64,000 nt of DNA from Pacificispira sp033344895 (GCA_965229685.1 OZ245920.1:1550001-1614000); one strand, 5' to 3'; numbered from the stretch's first letter, positions 18,830-28,314 are shown. The notes: generated by a model from the letters alone, not told the origin. Numbers and translations are program-made.

Positions 18830-19684
18830 CTAGAGAGAAACCCCCAGCCTGCCGGCAAGATCCTGAATGAACTGCCAGGCGACCCGACCCGATCGCGCGC
18901 CCCGTGTCACGGTCCATTCCACCGCCATTGGACGCCATTCATCCTCTTCGATCGGCAGGTCATATGCCGCCACATAGCCGCGGATCATCTCGAAATAGGT
19001 CTGCTGATCGCAGGAATGGAAGCCGAGCCAGAGACCGAAGCGATCCGACAGGGACACCTTTTCCTCCACGGCCTCCGACGGGTTCACCGCGGTCGAGCGT
19101 TCGTTCTCGATCATGTCACGCGGCATCAGGTGGCGCCGGTTCGACGTGGCGTAGAACAGGACATTGTCCGGCCGTCCCTCGACACCGCCTTCAAGGACGG
19201 CCTTCAGGGATTTGTAGGCGGCATCCTGACCGTCGAAGGACAGGTCGTCGCAGAACAGGATGAAGCGCCTCGCGGACCCGCGCAGAAGACTCAGCAGTTT
19301 CGGCAGGGTGGGGATGTCTTCCCGATGCAGTTCCACGAGCGCGAGGGTGCCGTCGGTCTCTGCATTGACGGCCGCATGGGCGGCCTTGACCAGGGAACTC
19401 TTTCCGGCCCCGCGGGCGCCCCACAACAAGGCATTGTTCGCCGGCAGGCCCTGCGCGAAACGCCGCGTGTTTTCCAGCATCTGGTCGCGCTGCAGGGTCA
19501 CGCCCTGCAGCAGGGCAATATCGACCCGGTTCACATTCTCGACCGGGTCCAGGCGTTCCGTTTCCGCGTTCCAGACAAAGGCCTCCGCGTCCGGCACCTC
19601 AAAGGGAGGGCGGGGTTCCGGGGCCAGGCGATCCAGCGCGTCGGCAATGCGTTTCAGGGTGTCCAGCGTTTCGCGGTCCGTCAT
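18830..19684 (-). CDS. DUF815-family AAA ATPase
   Basis: This 284-residue ATPase has Walker A GARGAGKS (residues 89-96), a Walker B-like ILFCDDLSF, and a sensor-like YATSNRRH, as expected of the DUF815 family of AAA+ proteins. The cellular role of the family is not established. It is divergent from yajC. A DUF815 gene beside yajC-secDF is, to my knowledge, common in alphaproteobacteria, although no direct link to secretion is shown here. Confidence 0.85.
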   Translation of the reverse strand: MTDRETLDTLKRIADALDRLAPEPRPPFEVPDAEAFVWNAETERLDPVENVNRVDIALLQGVTLQRDQMLENTRRFAQGLPANNALLWGARGAGKSSLVKAAHAAVNAETDGTLALVELHREDIPTLPKLLSLLRGSARRFILFCDDLSFDGQDAAYKSLKAVLEGGVEGRPDNVLFYATSNRRHLMPRDMIENERSTAVNPSEAVEEKVSLSDRFGLWLGFHSCDQQTYFEMIRGYVAAYDLPIEEDEWRPMAVEWTVTRGARSGRVAWQFIQDLAGRLGVSL

Positions 19685-19891
19685 GGCTCATGTCCGAATG
19701 TTGTTGCATCGCCGGAATCGGGCGGGAAGGGCGGCGAGCCTATCGCCGTACCCATGCCCGGTCAATCGCGCGGAAAACCGCCGATTGGACCGTTTCGCGG
19801 CATTGCACTTTCGCCAGCGGTCCGTATAGTCCCGGGCGACTTGTTTGCCGGGATGGTCCGGCGATTTCCTTGACGATTGGGAGCGTATCCA

Positions 19892-20296
19892 ATGTTCATT
19901 TCGACCGCTTACGCGCAGGATCAGGCAGCAGCAGCCGGCGGCGGCCTTCTGGAGATGTTCCTGCCGCTTATTCTGATCTTCGCGATCTTCTATTTCCTGC
20001 TGATCCGCCCGCAGCAGAAGCGTCAGAAAGAACACCAGGCCAAACTGGCTGCGGCGCGCCGTGGTGACAAGGTCGTCCTCGGCGGCGGCATGCTGGGCAC
20101 GGTGACAAAGGTGGTCGACGACAACGAATTGTCGGTAAAGATTGCCGAAAACGTAGAGGTGAAGGTCCTCAAGCACACTCTGATGGACGTCCTCTCCAAG
20201 ACCGAACCGGCTAAGGACGCGCCGAAACAGCCGGCCAATGAAACCGGCGAAGAGAAAAAGGGTCTGATGGGATCTCTGTTCGGCAAGAAGAAGTGA
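19892..20296 (+). CDS. yajC: Preprotein translocase subunit YajC
   Basis: This 134-residue protein has one N-terminal membrane helix (LLEMFLPLILIFAIFYFLLI) followed directly by the family signature RPQQKRQKEHQ and a small cytoplasmic domain (GDKVVLGGGMLGTV). YajC associates with SecDF in the inner membrane. ATG 19892 is chosen because it gives the usual short N-terminus; a TTG at 19877 is unlikely. It is the first gene of the yajC-secD-secF-Mth938 operon, 51 bases before secD. Confidence 0.93.
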   Translation: MFISTAYAQDQAAAAGGGLLEMFLPLILIFAIFYFLLIRPQQKRQKEHQAKLAAARRGDKVVLGGGMLGTVTKVVDDNELSVKIAENVEVKVLKHTLMDVLSKTEPAKDAPKQPANETGEEKKGLMGSLFGKKK

Positions 20297-20347
20297 CCGA
20301 CGGTCATCCGCGCCGGCATCCCATCCACTGACTGACGGACTTTCCGC

Positions 20348-21958
20348 ATGTTGCAGTTTCCCGCCTGGAAGAAGGCTCTGATCGCAATTCTGGCCCTGTT
20401 GGGCATCGTCTATGCCGCGCCCAATGTAACCGGACCGTGGCAATTCGACGGGTATCCGACCTGGGCGCCCGGCAAGCCGATGAGCCTTGGGCTGGATCTG
20501 AAGGGCGGTGCCCATATCCTGGTCGAAGTCCAGACGGAGTCGGTTCTGTGGGAGAGCATGGAATCGACCGAGGAATCGCTTCGGCTCGGCTTCCGTGAAG
20601 CGCGCATCCGGACGACCAACTTCACGCAGAACCGGGAAAATCTCTCGATTTCCTTCGGGTTGCGGGATGCGGCTGATGTGGATGCGGCCCGTGAAGTCAT
20701 TTCGGAAAACGCGCCGACCTATGAGGTGGCCCTGGTCGGCGAGAAGCAGTTCCGCCTGACCTTGCCGGAATCGGAAGCGCAGATCATCAATCAGCGGACG
20801 ATGTCCCAGTCTCTCGAGGTCGTGACCCGCCGCGTCAACGCCCTGGGGCTGACCGAGCCGACGATCCAGCGGCAGGGGCAGGACCGAATTCTGATCCAGG
20901 TGCCTGGCCTGTCGGACACCGAAGAGCTGAAGTCGATCCTGAATGCCCAGGCCAAGCTGACCTTCCATCTCGCCGATCTGGAACGGATGGCGTCGGCCGC
21001 GCAGACCGGACGTGCGCCACCCGGCTACATGCTGGTGCCATCGCAGCAGAAGACCGTGGATGGCAGCCCGGCGCAGATGTATCTGGTGACCAAGCAGGCC
21101 TATGTTTCGGGCGAAAATCTGGACAACGCGCAGGCTACCTTCCAGGAAGGCCAGCCGGTTGTTTCCTTCACATTCGATGCGGCAGGCGGTCAGCGTTTCG
21201 GCCGTGTGACGCAGGAGAATGTCGGCGGATACCTCGCCATCGTGCTGGATGATGAGGTCATCAGCGCCCCGCGGATCAACACCGCGATTCTGGGGGGGAG
21301 CGGGATCATTCAGGGCGGCTTCAATCTTCAGGGCGCCCAGGAACTGTCGCTGCTGCTGCGTGCCGGCGCTCTGCCGGCCAAGATGGATCCGGTCGAGGAG
21401 CGCACCGTCGGTCCGGGGCTTGGTCAGGATTCCATCGATGCCGGCAGTCTGGCCTCCATCGTCGGTCTGGTCCTCGTCATCATTTACATGACGCTCAGCT
21501 ATGGCCGGTTCGGCGTCTATGCCAATATCGCGCTGATTTTGAACCTGACCATGATCATCGGCATCCTGTCCGCCCTGGGGGCGACGCTGACCCTGCCGGG
21601 GATTGCCGGGATCGTGCTGACCGTGGGTATGGCGGTTGATGCGAATGTCTTGATCTTCGAGCGCATCCGGGAAGAGGCCGGGCTGGGCCGAACGGTCATG
21701 AATGCGGTGGAGGCGGGGTACAAGCGTGCCCTGACCACCATCATCGACGCGAACTTGACGACGCTGATCGCGGCGGTCCTGCTGTTTGCCTTCGGGGCCG
21801 GTCCGATCCGTGGGTTTGCCATCACGCTGGCCATCGGTCTGGTGACGTCCATGTTCACCGCGATCATGGTTACGCGGTTCTTCGTTGTTACCCATGTACG
21901 CGCAAAGCGCCTGTCGGAACTTCCGATCGCGCCGCGCGCCAAGGCCGGGGAGGCCTGA
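20348..21958 (+). CDS. secD: Protein translocase subunit SecD
   Basis: This 536-residue inner-membrane protein drives the late steps of Sec-dependent export using the proton gradient. It has an N-terminal membrane helix, a large periplasmic region beginning with the SLGLDLKGGAHI block, and a C-terminal bundle of membrane helices with the GMAVDANVLIFERI signature near residue 430. The length fits a stand-alone SecD. secF follows after 3 bases, so the two are translationally linked. Confidence 0.96.
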   Translation: MLQFPAWKKALIAILALLGIVYAAPNVTGPWQFDGYPTWAPGKPMSLGLDLKGGAHILVEVQTESVLWESMESTEESLRLGFREARIRTTNFTQNRENLSISFGLRDAADVDAAREVISENAPTYEVALVGEKQFRLTLPESEAQIINQRTMSQSLEVVTRRVNALGLTEPTIQRQGQDRILIQVPGLSDTEELKSILNAQAKLTFHLADLERMASAAQTGRAPPGYMLVPSQQKTVDGSPAQMYLVTKQAYVSGENLDNAQATFQEGQPVVSFTFDAAGGQRFGRVTQENVGGYLAIVLDDEVISAPRINTAILGGSGIIQGGFNLQGAQELSLLLRAGALPAKMDPVEERTVGPGLGQDSIDAGSLASIVGLVLVIIYMTLSYGRFGVYANIALILNLTMIIGILSALGATLTLPGIAGIVLTVGMAVDANVLIFERIREEAGLGRTVMNAVEAGYKRALTTIIDANLTTLIAAVLLFAFGAGPIRGFAITLAIGLVTSMFTAIMVTRFFVVTHVRAKRLSELPIAPRAKAGEA

Positions 21959-21961
21959 ACC

Positions 21962-22888
21962 ATGTTGTTGCGACTGCTTCCCGAAGACGTGAACGTCAAT
22001 TTCATCGGCCGACGCAAGATTGCCTTTGCCTTCTCTCTGCTGCTGGTTGCCGGGTCCATTGCGCTGTTCGCCTCACGCGGGCTGAATCTGGGAATCGACT
22101 TCCTGGGCGGCACGATGATCGAGGTAAAGACCGAACAGGGCATGGGGGTAGAGGAGTTCCGCGACGCCATGTCCGATCTCGGACTCGGCGATGTCCAGAT
22201 CCAGGAATTCGGGGCCGTCGACGATCTGCTGATCCGCATCCAGCGTCAGCCGGGAGACGATGATGCACAGCAGGCTGCCCTTGCGGCGGCGAAGCAGGCC
22301 ATCGATGACATGGTGATCGAGTATCGCCGTGTCGAAGTGGTCGGGCCGACGGTCGGTAGCGAACTACAGGAGGCGGCAATCTATGCCATCTGTTTCGCTA
22401 TCGGGGCGATCCTGATCTACATCTGGTTCCGGTTCGAATGGCAGTTCAGCGTTTGCGCCATTATTGCGCTGGTCCACGATGTGATCGCGACGGTTGGCCT
22501 GTTTGCGCTCCTACAGCTGGAATTCAATCTGGCAACGGTGGCGGCAGTGCTGACCATTGCGGGCTATTCGATCAACGATACGGTCGTTGTTTTTGACCGG
22601 GTGCGCGAGAACATCCGGAAGTACAAGACCATGCCGTTCGAATCGCTGACCAACCTGGCCATCAACCAGACCCTGTCCAGAACCTTGATGACCTCGGTAA
22701 CCACCCTGATTGCGCTGACGGCGCTGGCCTTCTTCGGTGGTGACGTCATTCGTGATTTCTCAATCGCGCTGATCTGGGGGGTTGTTGTCGGCACCTATTC
22801 ATCCATTCTGGTGGCGGTGCCGCTGTTGCTGACGCTGGAACCGCATCGCGGCGAAGAGGTGGGCACCGACGACGCGCAGACGGCCTGA
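21962..22888 (+). CDS. secF: Protein translocase subunit SecF
   Basis: This 308-residue partner of SecD has an N-terminal membrane helix, the LGIDFLGGTMIEV periplasmic block, and C-terminal helices with the family motif GYSINDTVVVFDRVREN. It forms the SecDF complex with the preceding gene. It is the third gene of the operon and is followed 43 bases later by the Mth938-like gene. Confidence 0.96.
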   Translation: MLLRLLPEDVNVNFIGRRKIAFAFSLLLVAGSIALFASRGLNLGIDFLGGTMIEVKTEQGMGVEEFRDAMSDLGLGDVQIQEFGAVDDLLIRIQRQPGDDDAQQAALAAAKQAIDDMVIEYRRVEVVGPTVGSELQEAAIYAICFAIGAILIYIWFRFEWQFSVCAIIALVHDVIATVGLFALLQLEFNLATVAAVLTIAGYSINDTVVVFDRVRENIRKYKTMPFESLTNLAINQTLSRTLMTSVTTLIALTALAFFGGDVIRDFSIALIWGVVVGTYSSILVAVPLLLTLEPHRGEEVGTDDAQTA

Positions 22889-22931
22889 GGACCGTCCGGT
22901 CCCGCACGTCCGACGAAAGGGAGACGCAGCG

Positions 22932-23306
22932 ATGGACATTACCCCCGCGGTTCCCGAAAGCCGCATGATGATCGATTCCTACGGGCCCGGTCGGTTCCAG
23001 GTCCGTGGGCAAGCCTTTTCCGGTTCACGTATCGTCCTGCCTGGGAAAGTTCTCGAATGGTCGGTCGAGAAGGCGGCAGACCTCACGCTTGAATCGCTCG
23101 ACGCGATCCGGCAGGCGGAACCGCCCCTCGATATCCTGTTGCTCGGAACCGGCGCCCGGATGGAACTGATACCGTCCACTCTGCGCAAGGAAATCCGCGC
23201 TGCCGGGATTTCCATGGATATCATGGATACGGGGGCGGCCTGCCGGACCTTCAATGTCCTGATGGTTGAGGGGCGTCGCGCGGCGGCGGCGCTGATCGCA
23301 GTCTAG
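22932..23306 (+). CDS. Mth938/NDUFAF3-like small protein
   Basis: This 124-residue protein of the Mth938-like (DUF498) family has the conserved LLLGTGARM block (about residues 74-82) and the following DTGAACRTFNVL segment. Eukaryotic members include the mitochondrial complex I assembly factor NDUFAF3. The bacterial role is not settled. A clear GGGAG ribosome site precedes the ATG. It is the last gene of the sec operon; its stop overlaps that of the convergent kinase gene (CTAG at 23303-23306). Confidence 0.85.
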   Translation: MDITPAVPESRMMIDSYGPGRFQVRGQAFSGSRIVLPGKVLEWSVEKAADLTLESLDAIRQAEPPLDILLLGTGARMELIPSTLRKEIRAAGISMDIMDTGAACRTFNVLMVEGRRAAAALIAV

Positions 23307-24853
23307 CCTTCAAAGGTATCGGCTATATCCGGAAGCTTGACGGTCACCGTCGTGCCGACATCGACCCTGCTTTCCAGATCGATCGTTCCGCCGTGCTGGT
23401 TCACCAGTTCCCGCGCCAGCGGCAGGCCCAGGCCGGTACCGTCCTTGGCCTTTCCAACAGCATAGCGTGACTGCTCAAACGGGACGAAGACGCGCGCCAG
23501 ATCCTGCTCGGGAATACCGACCCCGGTGTCGCGGACCTGAATCACGATCCACGGGCGCTCTCGGCGGGCCGAAATCGACACTTCCCCTCCCGGATCGGTG
23601 TACTTGACCGAGTTCGAGACCAGATTGATCAGCACCTGGCGAATGCGTCTGGCATCACCGATGAGCGGCGGCATATCCTTGGCAATCTGCGTGGTCAGGG
23701 ACAGGGTGGCCTTGCCTGCTTTCGGGGCCAGGATGGCCACCGTGTCCTGTACGATTTCCGCCAGATCCATCGGGGCCCTTGCGATGTCCAGCTTTCCGGC
23801 ATCCAGCTTCGCGATGTCCAGAATATCGTCGATCAATTGCAGCAACATCACCGCGCTCTTTCGGACGTCGCCCAGATAGTCGAAATAGGACGGCGCCCCC
23901 AGTGGGCCATGCGGCTCCATCTGGATCAGTTCCGTGAACCCGATGATGCTGTTCAAAGGCGTACGCAACTCATGGCTCATATTGGCCAGAAAGCGTGATT
24001 TTGCCCGGTTTGCGGATTCTGCCGCGTCCTTGGCCTTGTGAAGTTCCTGTTCGGCATGCTTTCGGGCCGTGATCTCCTGGACGGTTCCCTCATAGAACAT
24101 GGGGATACCGTCATCGTCGCAGACCAGTTGCGCGTTTTCTGAGACCCAGATCCTTTCCCGGGTATTGTGTCGATAGACTTCGGATTCAAAGTTTCTGATC
24201 GAACCGTGCTGGTCGAGAAGGCGCTTGAACTCCGCCCGCCGGCTCGGTTCGACATACCATTCCCGGCCGATATCCTGGATACCGCGCAGATTTTCCTCTT
24301 CGGTTTCATACCCGTTGAGTTGATACAGCGCTCGATTGGCGCGAAGCAGCTTCCCCTCCAGTGAGGAGCGATAGATTCCTTCGCTGGCGCGTTCGAACAT
24401 GCGCTGATAATCGGCCTCGGTTTCCGAGAGCTTGGCCTGTGTTTCCAGCAGTTCCGTGACATCGGTGATCGAGCCGACATACCCGATCAGCGCGCCCTGA
24501 TCGTCGCGAAGTTCCGAGGCGTTCTCGCTGATCCAGAACAGGGATCCATCCCGTCGGGTGGCCCGGCTTACGAAGCCGCGCACTGTGCCGGACTTGGCAA
24601 TCCGCCGTACAAAGCGGTCCCGATCCATCGGATCGTGGTAGAAGCTCTCGGATGTCCGTCCTTCGGTCAGCATCTGCACGGCGGATTCATAGCCGAACAT
24701 CTGTACCAGGGAGAGGTTGACGAAACGATATTCGCCGGTCGTCGAGGTCTCGAACAGGCCGACACCGGCCAGATCGATCATATGGCGCAGATTGCGATAT
24801 GCAGGCGGATCGCGCGAAACGGTCGAGTCTTCCAGTTCCTGGCGCTTGTCCAT
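23303..24853 (-). CDS. PAS-domain sensor histidine kinase (orphan)
   Basis: This 516-residue kinase has two PAS domains (about 25-135 and 148-265), each with a PAC-like tail, then a HisKA dimerisation domain with phospho-acceptor His294 (MSHELRTPLN) and an HATPase domain (N box LVSNSVKY, G1 box DTGVGIP, G2 box GTGLGL). No membrane helix is evident, so it is probably cytoplasmic. No response regulator lies nearby. ATG 24853 is chosen because longer versions add unstructured sequence with no family similarity. It is divergent from the squalene-synthase-family gene, with 136 bases between the starts. Confidence 0.88.
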   Translation of the reverse strand: MDKRQELEDSTVSRDPPAYRNLRHMIDLAGVGLFETSTTGEYRFVNLSLVQMFGYESAVQMLTEGRTSESFYHDPMDRDRFVRRIAKSGTVRGFVSRATRRDGSLFWISENASELRDDQGALIGYVGSITDVTELLETQAKLSETEADYQRMFERASEGIYRSSLEGKLLRANRALYQLNGYETEEENLRGIQDIGREWYVEPSRRAEFKRLLDQHGSIRNFESEVYRHNTRERIWVSENAQLVCDDDGIPMFYEGTVQEITARKHAEQELHKAKDAAESANRAKSRFLANMSHELRTPLNSIIGFTELIQMEPHGPLGAPSYFDYLGDVRKSAVMLLQLIDDILDIAKLDAGKLDIARAPMDLAEIVQDTVAILAPKAGKATLSLTTQIAKDMPPLIGDARRIRQVLINLVSNSVKYTDPGGEVSISARRERPWIVIQVRDTGVGIPEQDLARVFVPFEQSRYAVGKAKDGTGLGLPLARELVNQHGGTIDLESRVDVGTTVTVKLPDIADTFEG

Positions 24854-24989
24854 GACCCTCAATCCCCCGAACGGTCCCCCAACCGTTTGCCGCCCGAGGT
24901 CGGGCGGCGACACAGTAGTATCCGCAAACCGCAACCTTGCCAATTGTAAGCTTATCGCGTTCATTGCCGCCATGAGTCCGGAGCCCGCC

Positions 24990-25931
24990 ATGACGATTGA
25001 TCCGCAGCAGTTGGCCGCACGCATAACCCGCGACAGCGCGTCGAATCTCTGGTTCGTCGGGCAGGCGCTGATGCCCCGCAAACGGCGACTTTTTGAAGCT
25101 GCCTATGCCAGCATGCGGATTATCGACGACTTTGTGGATGACGACTTTCTGACCGCCGGTCCGGATGAGCGGGCGGCCCGAAGAGATTCCGCACAACGAC
25201 ACATTGATCTCTGGCGGGACGCCGCCGTCGGCAGCATCGCGGGTGGAGCGGCCGTGGACGGGCTGTCGGCGCGCGATACCCAGGTCATGGCCGCCCTGCG
25301 ACAGGCGGCACGTTCCACGGATCTGCCGGACTTTCCGTGGCACAGGCTGGCGGAGGCCATGGCCTTCGATGTTGCGGAAGGAACCCTTGAGACCTGGGAT
25401 GATTTTGCACGGTATTGCGATGGGGCCACTGTCGCCCCTGCTATCGTATTCCTCTATGTCCTGCAGGCCCACCCGGAAGACGGGGAGGGATTGCGGGCAG
25501 GGCTTTCGGCAACCGCGCTGACCGATCAGGCTCGTGACATGGCCGTGTTCTGCTATCTGGTCCACATCATGCGGGATTTCGCCAAAGATGCGGCGCGGGG
25601 CGGTCAATTGGTGACGATCCCGGAGGTCTGTTTCGCCGAACACGGGACGAACCGCGAGGCACTGTCAACGGCGCCCGAACGGGCCACGGCGCTGCTGGGC
25701 GATCTGTCCGCGCGCGCAGAGCGTCGGCGGGTCGCCGCGCGCGCCATGGCAGACAGTCTCATACCCTCCCTGGCTCCGGTGGAGGGGCGCATACTGAACG
25801 CCCTGCTGTCGATCTATGAGCGTCTCCATGACAGCCTGAAGAGTGATCCGTCGCCGCTGAGAAACCGCGAACCGTTGATTGCGACCTTGCGGGCGACGCT
25901 GGCGAGTCAGTTGGGACTGGCTTTGCCGTGA
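24990..25931 (+). CDS. Squalene/phytoene synthase-family prenyltransferase
   Basis: This 313-residue protein carries both Asp-rich motifs needed for trans-head-to-head prenyl transfer: the first as DDFVDD (Asp46, Asp47, Asp50), the second as DFAKD (Asp196, Asp200). It is therefore probably an active squalene or phytoene synthase feeding hopanoid or carotenoid synthesis; no hpn or crt gene is nearby to decide which. ATG 24990 is preferred, with GGAG about 7 bases upstream; ATG 24972 lacks a ribosome site. The following family member starts within this gene's stop codon. Confidence 0.8.
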   Translation: MTIDPQQLAARITRDSASNLWFVGQALMPRKRRLFEAAYASMRIIDDFVDDDFLTAGPDERAARRDSAQRHIDLWRDAAVGSIAGGAAVDGLSARDTQVMAALRQAARSTDLPDFPWHRLAEAMAFDVAEGTLETWDDFARYCDGATVAPAIVFLYVLQAHPEDGEGLRAGLSATALTDQARDMAVFCYLVHIMRDFAKDAARGGQLVTIPEVCFAEHGTNREALSTAPERATALLGDLSARAERRRVAARAMADSLIPSLAPVEGRILNALLSIYERLHDSLKSDPSPLRNREPLIATLRATLASQLGLALP

Positions 25932-26791
25932 CTCTCACGTTCAACGACGATGACCTGGAATATTGTGCGCGCCTGGTCCGGGACGGGGATCCCGACCGGT
26001 TCGCCACCGCCATGCTGGCCCCGATGCCGGCGCGGGCCTATCTCGTCAGCCTCTACGCCTTCAATCTGGAGGTGTCGAAACTGCGTGAAACAGTTCGGGA
26101 AGCCATGCTGGGCGAGATTCGCCTGCAGTGGTGGCGGGATGCCGTCGCCGAATGTGTCGCCGGCACGCCGCGCCGCCATCAGGTGGTTCATCCGTTGGCG
26201 GTCACCCTGGCAGCAACGGGCCTGCCGCAGGATCTGCTGTTGCAGGCGATCGACATCCGGTCGGCCGATCTCGACGAATTGCCGCCGGCGAATGAGGCGG
26301 CCCTGAAGGCCTATGTCGATGCCAGCGGCGGCAGCATCGGGGAGATGGCCGTACATTGCGTATCCGCCAAGGAACCCACGGCGCAGGGGCTGGCCGCCGG
26401 CCGTGCCGCCGGGCGGGCCTGGGCCTGGATCGGGTTGGCGCGCGGACTGCACCCCCATCGCCGCATGGGACGAAGGACTGTGCCGGCCTCCGTCCTGAAG
26501 GCCGCGCCGAATCTTGATTCCGCCATTGAGCGGGCTGAAATGGGGGAGCCGGTGCGAGACTGGGTCGCCAGGCTTGTCGAGTACGCGCGAGACGAATTGG
26601 GAACGGTCGCCGCCACTCGACACCCGCGCCACCTCAGACCGGCCCTGGCACAGGCCCGTCTGGCGGCAGTCTATGCGTCCCGTCTGGAGCGCAATGATTT
26701 CAATCCATTCAGCCCGAAAATTAATGCGATGGGACAGGCGCGTCGTGCGGTCGCCCTGGCCGGGGTAACCATGTTCGGGCGCTTGTCCTGA
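25928..26791 (+). CDS. NDUFAF6-like, probably non-catalytic squalene-synthase-fold protein
   Basis: This 287-residue protein of the squalene/phytoene synthase superfamily replaces the Asp-rich motifs with FNLEVSKLRET and GRAWAWIGLARGL, so prenyltransferase activity is unlikely. The LGEIRLQWWRD block is typical of the NDUFAF6 (C8orf38) branch, known in mitochondria as a complex I assembly factor. The GTG start overlaps the upstream stop (GTGA at 25928-25931), indicating coupled translation. It ends 2 bases before the convergent trmFO. Confidence 0.82.
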   Translation: MTLTFNDDDLEYCARLVRDGDPDRFATAMLAPMPARAYLVSLYAFNLEVSKLRETVREAMLGEIRLQWWRDAVAECVAGTPRRHQVVHPLAVTLAATGLPQDLLLQAIDIRSADLDELPPANEAALKAYVDASGGSIGEMAVHCVSAKEPTAQGLAAGRAAGRAWAWIGLARGLHPHRRMGRRTVPASVLKAAPNLDSAIERAEMGEPVRDWVARLVEYARDELGTVAATRHPRHLRPALAQARLAAVYASRLERNDFNPFSPKINAMGQARRAVALAGVTMFGRLS

Positions 26792-26793
26792 AT

Positions 26794-28179
26794 CTATTCC
26801 GCGGCCTTCAGCCCGTCGACGGACCCCACCCATTTCGCCAGATCTTCGAGCGCGCGTGCGGAGATGGCGGCCTTGCGATCTCGACCGCGTTTGCGCGTCT
26901 TCTTCGTCTCGTCTCCGGGCAGCGGCGGGAACAGTCCGAAATTGACATTCATCGGCTGGAAGGTCTCGGCCTCTGCGCCGCCTGTGATATGGGCCAGCAG
27001 GGCGCCCAGGGCCGTGGTCTCCGGCGGTCTGGAAGGCTCGGTTCCCAGCTTCTCCTCCGCCGCGAACCGCCCGGCAAGCAGCCCGATCGCAGCGGATTCG
27101 ATATAGCCTTCGACCCCGGTTACCTGACCGGCGAAGCGCACATTGGGCCGGGCCTTCAGGCGCAGCACGGTGTCCAGCAGTCGGGGGCTGTTCAGGAAAG
27201 TGTTGCGATGAATACCGCCAAGGCGCGCAAACTCTGCCTTCTCCAAACCCGGGATCATGCGGAAAATTTCGGTCTGGGCCCCGTATTTCAACTTGGTCTG
27301 GAACCCGACCATATTGTAGAGCGTGCCCAGCTTGTTGTCCTGGCGCAGTTGAACGACGGCATGCGGGCGGCTGTCGGTCCGCGGGTCCGTCAGGCCGACA
27401 GGCTTCATCGGCCCGAAGCGTAGCGTTTCTCGCCCGCGTTCGGCCATGACCTCGATCGGCAGGCAGCCTTCAAAATAGGGCGTGTCCTTCTCCCACTCCT
27501 TGAATTCGGTCTTGTCGCCGGCAATCAGGGCGTCGATGAAGGCTTCGTATTCCGACTCGGTCATCGGGCAATTGATGTAATCCTTGCCGTCGCCGCCATC
27601 GGTCGATTTGTCGTAGCGTGACTGGAACCAGGCCTTGTCGAAATCGATGCTGTCGCGATGAACGATCGGCGCGATGGCATCGAAAAATGCCAGTTGGGCT
27701 TCGTCGGTCGTCGACAGAATGGACTGGGTCAGCTTGGCAGAGGTCAGCGGGCCGGTGGCCGCGATCACGCTGTCCCATTCCTCTGGTGCGGGCAGATCCG
27801 TGATCTCACCGCGTTCGATGGTCACATTCGGATGACCTTCCAACGCCTGGGTCACGAGGCGTGAGAACTCATCCCGATCCACGGCCAGCGCCCCGCCGGC
27901 AGGGACCTTTGCACGATCGCCCATGGCCAGGATCAGGGATCCGGCACGGCGCATTTCCTCGTGAAGAAGCCCGACTGCGTTTCCGGTAGGGTCGTCCGAC
28001 CGAAACGAATTGGAACAGACCAGTTCCGCGAACCCGTCCGTCTGATGCGCATCGGTTCCGCGAATCGGGCGCATTTCGCACAGGGTGACCGGAATCCCAC
28101 GCTGGGCGATCTGCCATGTGGCTTCGCTGCCCGCAAGTCCGCCGCCGATGACCAGGACGCGCCCGTTCGTATTGCTCAT
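26794..28179 (-). CDS. trmFO: Methylenetetrahydrofolate-tRNA-(uracil-5-)-methyltransferase TrmFO
   Basis: This 461-residue FAD- and folate-dependent enzyme makes 5-methyluridine at position 54 of tRNA. The N-terminal FAD motif VIGGGLAGSEATWQIA is followed by CEMRP, and the family blocks FAELVCSNSFRSDD and FQPMNVNFGLFP are present. The length matches the family. An Arg/Lys-rich insertion (KKTRKRGRDRK) lies near the C-terminus, a common position for it in alphaproteobacteria (family knowledge, unquantified). Confidence 0.95.
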   Translation of the reverse strand: MSNTNGRVLVIGGGLAGSEATWQIAQRGIPVTLCEMRPIRGTDAHQTDGFAELVCSNSFRSDDPTGNAVGLLHEEMRRAGSLILAMGDRAKVPAGGALAVDRDEFSRLVTQALEGHPNVTIERGEITDLPAPEEWDSVIAATGPLTSAKLTQSILSTTDEAQLAFFDAIAPIVHRDSIDFDKAWFQSRYDKSTDGGDGKDYINCPMTESEYEAFIDALIAGDKTEFKEWEKDTPYFEGCLPIEVMAERGRETLRFGPMKPVGLTDPRTDSRPHAVVQLRQDNKLGTLYNMVGFQTKLKYGAQTEIFRMIPGLEKAEFARLGGIHRNTFLNSPRLLDTVLRLKARPNVRFAGQVTGVEGYIESAAIGLLAGRFAAEEKLGTEPSRPPETTALGALLAHITGGAEAETFQPMNVNFGLFPPLPGDETKKTRKRGRDRKAAISARALEDLAKWVGSVDGLKAAE

Positions 28180-28254
28180 GTCTCAATCCGTTCGAAATGC
28201 CGTTTCTCCCCGTTTCTTAATCTTGGGCGCAGCGCCGTTCAACCCGTACCTCAA

Positions 28255-28290
28255 ACGGAACGCCCGGCCGCGTGGGGCGGCCGGGCGCTG
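28255..28290 (-). terminator. GC-rich hairpin downstream of the peroxiredoxin gene
   Basis: A perfect 10-bp stem CGCCCGGCCG (28261-28270) pairs with CGGCCGGGCG (28278-28287) around a 7-base loop. Read on the minus strand it follows the peroxiredoxin stop at 28315 and is trailed by TTCCGTTT, so it is a plausible intrinsic terminator, though the T tract is imperfect. Confidence 0.6.
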
Positions 28291-28314
28291 AAAACCGGTC
28301 GATTGTCCGGCGTG

